This document shows positions 26,604-35,175 of a stretch of 64,000 nucleotides of DNA, piece by piece. The notes below the pieces were generated by a model. It was given only the letters and a program-made list of their open reading frames with translations, did not search any database and was not told where the DNA came from. Position 1 is the first letter of the stretch, and each line of letters begins with the position of its first letter. The position numbers were made by a program, and so were the translations under genes. This DNA is from Centroberyx gerrardi (Eukaryota > Chordata > Actinopteri > Beryciformes > Berycidae): assembly GCF_048128805.1 (NCBI RefSeq), contig NC_136012.1:14318225-14382224 (forward strand), given 5' to 3'.

Positions 26604-29600
26604 GTAAGTTTGTGAATGAGCTAACGTCAGCTAGCAAGCCGACGAGCTAACGTTAGTATAACTAAAACTAACTAACCTACTTACTGGTACTTGGGCACTG
26701 TAGTGCTGCTAGTTAGCTAATGTTAACTCTAGCTCAATTCACTCATAATAGTAACAATAGTGTTACTAACATCAGGCAGTTTCGTTCATGGTAACTTTGC
26801 CATAACATTACTCATACAGTTAGCTGACTAGCTAACGCTAGCGCGTTTGCTGTAAGTTAGCCTACAACGTAGTTTGACAGCTTGTCCTTCTGTCCTTTTA
26901 GCGCAACCAGGTCACACCAGCACCACATCCACATCTCAAATATTGTGACATGTGTTCTTGATTATTCGAAGGGCTAGCAAGTAATTAGCTAATAGTATAG
27001 TAGTAAATAGTAGTAACATAACTAATGTTAACTGTTTACACTCTTTCGGAGAAACTGTTGTAGTGTAACGAAAATAGTTCCACAGACAACAGTGGCCAGA
27101 TCACATCAGTGCCCAAACAGGTGCTCCTGCATTTCTGTGGTCCTATAGTTAAACAATACACCTCTGTCAAAGTGACACAGTAGACGAGGAGGAAGGGTAA
27201 CTGCAAAACGCCAAGAAACTTTGCTTAAAAGACAACTTTGTGTTTTTTCTGATAGACGATTTTGGAGAGGAGCCTGCCACTGTGAATGGGGATATGTTCC
27301 AGGTGAGTTTCTCCAGTATCCTTAGCATAATTGTTCATTGATTAGGTAAGTCTCTCTCTCTCTCTCTCTTTCTGTGTGTGTCTGAGCCTCACTTTGAACA
27401 ACTTTTTGAAAAATCAAATAATTTCTTATTCGTTTTTATAGTGGCAGTGATCTGTTTAATAGATGTATCACCTGCAGAATATTTTGATCTGGTAGTTTTT
27501 TGCAAGGGGGTAATTTTTTTTAATTTTCTCCTAAAAGGAGTCCAATGGCCCAACAGACAGCTATGCAGCCATCGCCCAGGTGGATCAGCTGAGGCAAGAG
27601 CCAGAGAGTCTTCGCAAGTGGAGGGAGGAGCAAAAGACACGCCTGGAGGAGCTAGGTGAGCAAAGATTCCTGTCCACTTCCTACTTTGCAGCTGTAATGA
27701 GCCACTGTGATTCTGTTTTTTGGATTTTGTCATTTACATTTGTATTATTTACCTTTTTAAGATCTATAATGCAACATCTACTTGAATGTTCTTACTCTTA
27801 GAACCGAAAACAGTCTTTGTACCAGAGAAAGATTGTTTTGAAGATATAAAATTATGTCAATATAACCATCTAATAATCTGTCAGCTCTTTTCCCCCTTGT
27901 GTATTAACCATGGGAATTCACTAACAATGTTATTCTCTGCTGTTGCACTGTAATAAGACACGGCATCCAAGGCCGCGGAGGCAGAGTGGAAAGAGAAGGC
28001 CAGGAAGGAGCTGGAGGACTGGCATGTGCACCAGAATGAGCAGATGGAGAAGAACAAGGCCAACAACAGGTTAGTGTCTGATTCCTCCCCTGTTAACATG
28101 CTGAGACATAACTACAGTTGGTGTATCCATTTTGTCTGAGCTGTAATCACAGTGGTAACGTTCCACTAATGTTTAGTAATTACACAATTAGCTCAACAGC
28201 CTTGCATAACATCGGAAGTAATAATAATTCAGAATTTCAATCCAATTTTATTTGTATAGTGCATTTCAGGTCACTCAAACACACTTTACATCAACTGAGA
28301 CACTTTATATCAACAAGAAGCAAGACAGGATAAGGCAAATAAAACCCTAAACTTTATCAGATCAGGTGAAGGCCTATTTATACTCATATTTTGGAGACTG
28401 AATGCTCAATGAGCAATGTGGAAATTTGGAGCAGTTACATTTGGCCTCACTGCGTCAAGGGATCAAATGGTTTGTTGGACTGATTTATTTAACAGATGGA
28501 TATTTTTAATTATTAAAAACAAGAAATATGCTGATCAGAGTTGCATATTGCTTATGTAAAGACAATCTGTCATTTTTTACTTAATGCCTTCGACTTAAAG
28601 ACAGTTATTTTAGTCTGCTAGCAGTCTATGTTGTACACTATGCTTAAGAAAATGTTGCAGTTTTTCCTTTTCTTGACCAGGCTAACCCCTTCTTCTCTCA
28701 CGCTTTCCAACAGACTCTGCCCAAGTCTGGCACGGTATCACTCTGCATCTATCACTCTAGTTTAGGCCAATTTCTGCCTCCGTGTCTTTGTAAGCACTGA
28801 GAGAGAATCCCCTGATGAGACATTAGTCTAGTGTTGTGATTCCAGTCAACACACCCAGAAAACTAAACAGGAAATAAACTAGCGAGACGGAATGCAAACA
28901 GCAGAATGAAAATGTCACTGTTTTCATTCACTTTGCAGTCTAGGCATAAGACATCCTGTCTTCGGCTAAAAAAAAATGCTTAGCCCATCCAAACTTGTTT
29001 ATCAGCTGCAGTGCATTACAGTAGTATTGGCTTTGTGTATTTAGTCCTAAACCGTAGTCAGTTTTTATTTCCATCTCATTAGAGCTATCTTTCTCTCAAT
29101 TGCTTACATCATCCTTTTCTCAAGCTGGCCCTAACTTCTCTCTGCTTGTTGTTTGACACTGAAACTGTTTTCCTTTCTCCCTCTCTTTCCTGCTTTCTTG
29201 GCCTTGCCTGCGTACTAGGATTGCTGACAAGGCTTTCTACAAACAGCCCAACTCTGATGTTATAGGCTTTGTGTAGGTTTAGAATTCTCATGCTTTTTAA
29301 TGTCGTATGCCCCACATACATGAGTTGCCACTAGTTCCTTATTATCACTGGATGCATGCCCCAACTCTAAAAATACCACAATTAGTTTTTGAAAGATTGT
29401 TTGATACGGTTTGCATTTGATTACTGTGAATGCTAACATAGGCCTAAGTGCTCATAAATTCTGGCATCCATTGAACATGGCTCTGATGGGATGTATGGTG
29501 ATCATTGGCAAGAAATGCATGAACGTGTTGTGTAGTGGACACAAAGATGCTATTCACATGATTTAACTTTGTGGTTGAGCACCATATTTTGCTCGGACAT

Positions 29601-29857
29601 GGTTTGCTGGTGTGGAAATTCTTCTTTAATGCCTCTCATACTGGGACTCATCCATGTCTTCCCCTGGTCTCCCTCCCTCCTGTAGAGCGTCAGAGGAGGC
29701 GTTCCTGGCAGAGTGCGACGGTGACAGCCCAGGATCCGAGTGGGAGAGAGTAGCCCGCCTCTGTGACTTCAACCCGAAAACCAACAAGCAGGCAAAGGAT
29801 GTCTCTCGGATGCGCTCTGTCCTCATCTCCCTCAAACAGACGCCTCTAGTTCGCTAG
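26444..29857 (+). CDS. cltb: cltb gene model (clathrin light chain B), complete
   Basis: Cltb is the regulatory light chain that binds the clathrin heavy chain hub and tunes assembly of coated vesicles. CDS exons are 26444-26603, 27256-27302, 27538-27655, 27958-28069, the optional 29219-29272, and 29686-29857. They give 202 residues, or 220 with the optional exon, matching the family's length. The N-terminus has AFLAQQESEIAVIENDGEGF, the conserved regulatory block. The middle has EPESLRKWREEQKTRLEEL, start of the heavy-chain-binding helix. The C-terminus has ARLCDFNPKTNKQAKDVSRM and SLKQTPLVR. All junctions are GT-AG with agreeing phases. The gene is head to head with pdlim7 and tail to tail with higd2a. 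LCb rather than LCa is chosen from the N-terminus and C-terminus. Confidence 0.96.
27256..27302 (+). CDS. cltb: cltb exon 2
   Basis: 47 nt, GATAG|ACG acceptor and CAG|GTGAGT donor. Encodes DDFGEEPATVNGDMFQ, where VNGD(M/V)FQ is a light chain B hallmark. Confidence 0.95.
27538..27655 (+). CDS. cltb: cltb exon 3: start of heavy-chain-binding helix
   Basis: 118 nt, AAAAG|GAG acceptor and CTAG|GTGAGC donor (phase 1). Encodes GPTDSYAAIAQVDQL then EPESLRKWREEQKTRLEEL. Confidence 0.95.
27958..28069 (+). CDS. cltb: cltb exon 4: heavy-chain-binding helix
   Basis: 112 nt, ATAAG|ACA acceptor and CAG|GTTAGT donor (phase 2). Encodes a charged helix with AEAEWKEKARKELEDW and NEQMEKNKANN. Confidence 0.95.
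28070..29218. other. cltb intron before optional exon
   Basis: 1.15 kb. It holds the repeat remnant at 28234-28345 and a pyrimidine-rich stretch at about 29090-29215 leading into the optional exon's acceptor. Such tracts are typical targets of splicing repressors, though that role here is inference. Confidence 0.55.
28234..28345 (+). repeat. teleost interspersed repeat remnant (ATTTTATTTGTATAG type)
   Basis: The sequence AATCCAATTTTATTTGTATAG followed by CACTTTACAT resembles a repeat very common in fish introns. It lies in the cltb intron before the optional exon. Recognised from memory only; boundaries are approximate. Confidence 0.45.
29219..29272 (+). CDS. cltb: cltb alternative exon of 18 codons (neuron-specific in mammals)
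   Basis: Exactly 54 nt with TACTAG|GAT acceptor and GT|GTAGGT donor, phase 2 at both ends, so inclusion or skipping keeps the frame. It reads IADKAFYKQPNSDVIGFV. This aligns residue for residue with the brain-specific insert of mammalian light chain B (IADKAFYQQPDADIIGYV). In mammals the insert is included in neurons and sits just before the C-terminal domain. Neuronal use in this fish is inferred. Confidence 0.92.
29686..29857 (+). CDS. cltb: cltb last exon with stop codon
   Basis: Acceptor TGTAG|AGC; the exon reads ASEEAFLAECDGD, then WERVARLCDFNPK and SLKQTPLVR, ending TAG at 29855-29857. It joins in phase to either 28069 or 29272. The C-terminal region binds the trimerisation face of the clathrin hub. 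Confidence 0.95.
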
Positions 29858-30865
29858 AGCACAATGCAGGGAGAATTCTGTCCTAGAAACATTGCCTTTT
29901 AAGTTTTAAAAATCCAGTTTGCATCACACGAGTTTGTATGCCCTTTTCCATAAATTTCAGAACCTTTCCTGGTATGTTTATAACCTTTGAAAACAACAGC
30001 CTCTCCCATCTTTCTTAATGCCTATTATATTGAATATTGATATAATATACTTTACCTCACTCTCTTGGGAAAAAATGGACTGCTCTATTGTTTCGACATC
30101 CCTTAGCTAGTCACAACTTTATCTCTATACTGAAGTAAATATTGTTACTGTAAGTTACACATTTTCCTTCCCCTTTAACTTTACAAGGTTATTAGGTCAA
30201 CTTTATTGCATGCCTCTGCCAATATTTTGGATGTGCTATTTTTAGTTGTTTTATAAATTTGCATATTTGGTCAATAACAGCCACTAACTTAGTCTATTAA
30301 GCAAGCACTACTTAGGAATAGATTGTAACCACCTATGCCTGCCATGAATGAAGAACCATAATCACAAATACTTTGTTCACATTTGTTGTATGATATCCCT
30401 AATTACCATATTTTAGGTAGCTAACAGTCTTTTTTCTTTTTCAAATACATAAGCTTGTGGCCTTTTTGATCTCACCTCTTACTCCAGCAACTCCAGTTTG
30501 TGTTTTTAGCCAGATGAATTTCCTTCCCAATTGGGCAATTTTTCTGCAAAAAAGTTAAGTATACACAACCAAAGAATTCTGCTATAATCTAAATTTCCAC
30601 CACACTTCACATTGATTAAGGGTGTGTGCTACAGTTTGATTTCTCATTTCATTGATATTCTCAGCAAAACAATTTTGTGCACAGTTTGTTGTACACCAAT
30701 GTAATGTTTTACATTTTTTTTGGACAGCAATGAATAAGGTGTCAATTTCAACGGTAATGCCTATATATCGTTTCACATGTTGCCTATTCGGACATGAATC
30801 CTGAAAAAAGTGAATGTTAAAAAGGGAACTGGAAAACAGAATAAAAACAGACAATGGAGTATGAA
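29858..30865 (+). other. cltb: cltb 3' UTR with polyadenylation signal
   Basis: AT-rich sequence without coding signs. A canonical AATAAA lies at 30840-30845, placing the likely cleavage site near 30860. Usage is inferred. Confidence 0.6.
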
Positions 30866-31509
30866 CACTTATATTAGCTCGTCATTAAATATTTCCCACC
30901 CTTAACAGTTGCCATGGAGGAGCCCTTGAACAAGTCACTTAAATGCCCCAATTTATCCGGCGAGACTGGTTATCTGTGTGTGTTTTGTGTGTACGCGTGT
31001 GTATAAACCCTCCTTCCCTTTGCACCTACTTACCCAGGCCATTACTGTAAACAAAGTAGAAAAAATAATAGCCAGTGAAATGACAGTTATATAAGTAGAT
31101 GTCCTCTGAATACACTGAGCATGTAGTTTTGTCTCTCAAATATATACAGGACAACCAGAGCAGATTCCATTTTATGTCAGAAGATACAATGATCTGTGTT
31201 TTATTGACAGGAGACAACACAGTGACAGGAGACAACACATGGTGCAAAATTGTGGTTCCGACATATAGGAATAATTTAAAAGAAATGAGCAGCAAGCACC
31301 AAGAAACTGGCAATCCATAAATTATCTGTGTTTCATGTCAGTACTATTGTTACATAACTACATTTGATCTACAGTTAGATTCCAGTTTGCTTACTTGCTG
31401 TGGGAGGGAGTAGTCTATGCTTTGGTTTTCCATAGTGGCAGCCTCAAGCATAGCACAACTCCTGGTGCTCAGAGGAAGATAAATCTTGTGTTGGCCTTTA
31501 CATATCTGC
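30866..31509. other. cltb-higd2a convergent intergenic region
   Basis: About 0.65 kb between the two 3' ends. It includes an 18-bp tandem duplication (TGACAGGAGACAACACA unit) near 31206-31241. No gene seen. Confidence 0.6.
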
Positions 31510-31528
31510 TCAACAATCCAAACATACA

Positions 31529-31534
31529 TTTATT
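31529..31534 (-). other. higd2a: higd2a polyadenylation signal
   Basis: AATAAA on the minus strand, about 80 nt downstream of the higd2a stop, giving a very short 3' UTR. Confidence 0.6.
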
Positions 31535-31615
31535 CACCACAGTTCTTTCCAACGGTAAGATCAACCTGATGCCATGTTGAACGGAGGCTGACAGAGGTCT
31601 GGAATTGCTCCATCT

Positions 31616-31782
31616 TCATTGCTTGGGTTTCAGAGCTGTTGTGAAGACACCAACAATAATGGCAACTACAGTGAAGCCTTGAGCAAAGATGCGCCCCCTC
31701 ATCAGCAGCTGGGACTGTCTGGTTTTGCCTTGATTGAAGGCGCGGAGGCCATACAACAAGGCTCCTGCTGTTCCCAAACAAC
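31616..31782 (-). CDS. higd2a: higd2a exon 2 with stop codon
   Basis: CTCCAG|GTT acceptor. It encodes both predicted membrane segments and ends TTALKPKQ then TGA at 31616-31618. Confidence 0.95.
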
Positions 31783-32656
31783 CTGGAGAACAAAAGACAG
31801 TCACAGTGTTCAAACAGGATCTTATGTTCACTATGGAAAAATACTCTGGCACTGGGCAGGCTGTCTGTTAAGATAAGATAAGATAAGATAGCACTATTAA
31901 TCCCCTTGGGGAAATTCAGGTGCCACAGCAGCAATTGGCAGAACAGTACCAAGTCCTATAGTGTCCTATGGTAGAACAAAACTACATACTATTCAGACAC
32001 TGTAGGCTCCCTATTCCCTATTGTAATATTGGCAAATACAATCCACATTTTTCCCACATTACACAGTAGCCGTCAGGTCAAGCCACAACATAACATTTTG
32101 TCAAGGACACTGTGGCCCCTCCAGTGATTCACAAACAGGCAAAGAGTACACCACTAAAATTTACTCATGTACGAACGAGATACTAGCATCAAATTGTTGT
32201 TGGCAGAGTTTGGCATATGCAAGTTGGCAAATAAATCTCTTGTTAGCTAGCAAGCAACTTACTTTCGATTGACAATTTCCTGAGGCAGTCTATAAGCGTT
32301 TGAGTGAGGCAAAACTGGGATGACCAGTTAGGATAATTTAGCATAATAGAGAAGACAGCGCCAGCGATTACAGAATGTAGAGAAAGCTTAACACAGTTTT
32401 CCACTGTTTTGGTTAGCTAGCTAGCACTTGGTGTAACTATCTGTGCAGTCAGTCCCTTATGCAACTCACCTATCGGGACGAATGGGTTCTCCTTGGTTTT
32501 TCTAATAAACTTTTCTTTGAAGGTCTCTTCTTTGAGCCTCGGTAAAGGAGAAAATCCTTCAATAATCGGAGGTTGAGAAAAGTCAAAAGGGACAGCTGCC
32601 ATCGATGGTGTTTTTGATGTCTGTTCTGGGACCGCTGGGGGTGTAGCAGCCGCCAT
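31616..32656 (-). CDS. higd2a: higd2a gene model (HIG1 domain family member 2A), complete
   Basis: Higd2a is an inner mitochondrial membrane protein that helps assemble cytochrome c oxidase and respiratory supercomplexes. Two coding exons, 32470-32656 and 31616-31782, give 117 residues plus TGA; the human protein has 106. The family core is clear: PPIIEGFSPL, FKEKFIRKTKENPFVPIGC, then a first membrane segment (GTAGALLYGLRAF), an RSQLLMRGRIFAQGF-like loop and a second membrane segment (TVVAIIVGVFTTAL). The N-terminus is about ten residues longer than human; a second in-frame Met at residue 19 (MAAVPFDFSQPP) aligns better with the mammalian start and could be an alternative. A LINE tail sits in the intron. 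Confidence 0.95.
31783..32469. other. higd2a intron
   Basis: 0.69 kb; holds the LINE 3'-end remnant and otherwise anonymous sequence. Confidence 0.7.
31869..31960 (-). mobile_element. LINE 3'-end remnant with TCTTA tail
   Basis: On the minus strand it reads CTGAATTTCCCCAAGGGGAT followed by TAATAGTGC and four TATCT/TCTTA units. The same tail type ends the LINE at 3081, so both look like the same family, here 5'-truncated to under 100 bp inside the higd2a intron. Confidence 0.65.
32470..32656 (-). CDS. higd2a: higd2a exon 1 (coding)
   Basis: The ATG at 32656 is in the context GCCGCCATGCT on the plus strand, that is AGCATGG on the coding strand. The exon ends ATAG|GTGAGT in phase 1 after FVPI. 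It encodes the matrix- or intermembrane-side N-terminal tail. Confidence 0.93.
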
Positions 32657-32699
32657 GCTTCCCGTGATGGAGGAGAGTACAAAACGGAATTACACTTCC

Positions 32700-34530
32700 G
32701 GTTAAAGTTTGCCCTCAGACTTCAAAATAAAAGCGCTAATGCTTGGTTTTTACATCAGAATAAAATACAATATGCGAGTGAAGGAAATATATTGAGAGTG
32801 TATGGTGTTAGTGTACCTCCTTAGTTTCCTATATTGCTATTAATTTTTGGTGCAAGAATCAATATCCAATTACTGATACCATCACTCTTTGTGTTTAGTA
32901 ACTGGAATGGAGTTTCTTGAATGAGAACGGACTAAATTCTGAATACAAAGGGAAGCCTATGATTTCCATTTGACAACATGTATTTTATGGTGCCTCCAGT
33001 AAAAGTAGTAGCAAAATGAGCTTCTGCCTCTGATCAACTCATCAGTATTAGTAACTATTTGGTAACTGGAATTCAGTTTCTGGCATTTATTCAAAATAAA
33101 GCCTACAGGCATTGGGCATACAGTTCTACAACTCAACAAATATAACTTGAAGCAAGCTCTCCAACCATCTAAGGCAGTGCAATTCATGATGTCCTAAGAC
33201 TGCATTTTCCTTGATCTTGAGACAAGTACTATGGCCAGGGAGATTGATTCAGATTCAGTTTGTTGATGGTGGCAGAGTAGCCTAGTGGTTTGAGAGGCCG
33301 TCCTGTGACCTATAGGTCTTAGGTTGGATTCCAGCAACAGACATGTCCTGTGGAAGTGTCCTTAAAATACATACCTGCAATCAAAATCTGCTTTTCTCCA
33401 AGACCGTACTCTGTACAGCTCTGGTTTACAAAGGAGACTCCTCATCAGAGACAATATTCAATATTTTGGTACAAGAACTTTACAAAAAAAGACACCACAG
33501 AAGTTCATCTGACAATTTTCACCAAATTTGGGGATTTTTGTGGGGTTTGGAAGTTTATATTTCAGTTATTGAGGTCTAAAATAGTGGTGAACCTGCACAA
33601 AATGGCGACTAACAATCAGCAATAATGGAATAAGAGGCAGAATATAAGGTATTTACACGTATCAAGGCAGGAATCACATTGGACACATCAAAAACACCAT
33701 TATTCTCCTATAAACCAATTATTGACCTCTGTGCTACTGTTGTTGGAAAATTCATATGGTTTCTTCTGACACTGACATCATACACATACTGTGCATTGAT
33801 CTATTACATTTCATTATGAACTGGGTTTTTTTTTAAGAAACCTCAACATTATGCACCACTCATGTATATGAATATTGCATATTTATGATCAGTAGTCATC
33901 TCAGTAGTAGTCTTAGAAAAACTTTGTTCCTCCTGTATGCAGCAATTACTAAATATTAAAAAAAAAGAAGAAAAGAAAATTATTAAATCTTTATTTACGG
34001 CACTGATGACTGGCTCCTCATATGGTATTTCTGGTGTAAGAGCTGCAAGCAGACCATGGTGCCTGTTGGAGTTAACTGCAGCCACTGACCGGTCAGTTAA
34101 TAAAAACAGTGGATGGTAAAAATGCTTCTGTGATCCAGCTGACAGTGGCCCATGTGACATTTAGCATTGGCATTTAGCCAAGTTACACTTAATCAAAATC
34201 CTAAGACTTTTCTTACTCAGCAGCTAGTAATAAGTTATAGTTAACAAGTAATAAGTAGTTTTATGCAGAAGCCCAGCTGTGCACATGCATGTGACTTGCA
34301 AAAGCTGTCCAAATGTTCATGCTCATTGATGAACAAAGCGAAAATGTTTTATTTCACTAAGAAAACTCAGAGGAGATGACTAAAAGGAACCAAACTTTAC
34401 ATCACTTCACAGGATAGGTGTATTGAGTCTTGACCTCTGTCCATGGCTCGGGAGTCACTATGTGGAGTCACAACCTGGCACAAAGCAAAGACCAACAACC
34501 AAACCAACCAGCAAAGTTTTATAAAAGAGC
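32700..34530. other. higd2a-ankhd1 intergenic region
   Basis: About 1.8 kb. The right side of the region is the ankhd1 3' end and the left side the higd2a promoter. It holds a tRNA-derived SINE at about 33265-33370. I looked here for eif4ebp3 coding exons and recognised none. Confidence 0.55.
33265..33370 (+). mobile_element. tRNA-derived SINE fragment
   Basis: A tRNA-like head with an A-box-like GGCAGAGTAGCCTAGTGG and a B-box-like GGTTGGATTCC, followed by CAACAGACATGTCCTGTGG, typical of fish SINE bodies. The B box has a C-to-G change at a key base, so it is probably transcriptionally dead. Confidence 0.7.
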
Positions 34531-34534
34531 ACAC

Positions 34535-35115
34535 AGAGAAATACTTTTCAATCTTTTTATTGAATATTAAGGTAAATATTTCACATTAATACAGGCTACA
34601 TAAAGTAGAGCCACTATACGACATGAAATTTACTCTCATTTTAACCCTTTTTAGTATGTAAACAATTATACATGTATTTACCACTCTAAAAGGTTCTGAT
34701 TTCTTTCTCTCTTTAGGTAATCATCATCTAGTTCTGGGCCGAGTTTAAATAGCTACGTCATGTTGAGCCCCCCTGCAGCCCAAGAACGGTGTATGTGGGT
34801 TTAAGTCAAAATCGCTAAACTACGCAGAGAATGGATCCTGTTGAACAGGTGATCACGCATGTTTGTTTGCATCATCAGGACACTGATAACAGCCCTCGCC
34901 AAATTTCTTATTTTCTTATTTGAGATAGGCACATCAAAGAATGGTGTCAAGAGAACTTCCAATTCTTCAACCTCTGCTCTGCACTCTCTTGTCTCTACTA
35001 AAGTTAACATGTTGCAGTTTTTTTTTTCTTTGTCACATCGGTGTTATTCGTCAGTTGGTAATTGATGTTTGCGCTGTGGGTCATGCTGTGTGCGTTTGAT
35101 TGCTGTCGACGCCGT
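34535..35115 (-). other. ankhd1: ankhd1 3' UTR with polyadenylation signal
   Basis: Follows the TAG at 35116-35118. A minus-strand AATAAA at 34556-34561 marks a likely end near 34535. No coding signs. Confidence 0.6.
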
Positions 35116-35175
35116 CTAGTTGACGTGGTTCAGGTGCACATTGCCCACGTGAGGCGCCCAGGTACCAGGCCACAC
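35116..35175 (-). CDS. ankhd1: ankhd1 last exon with stop codon
   Basis: 60 nt; acceptor CTCAG|GTG. Encodes VWPGTWAPHVGNVHLNHVN then TAG, matching the conserved ANKHD1 C-terminus. No readthrough exon follows in frame. Confidence 0.96.
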   Translation of the reverse strand: MWPGTWAPHVGNVHLNHVN

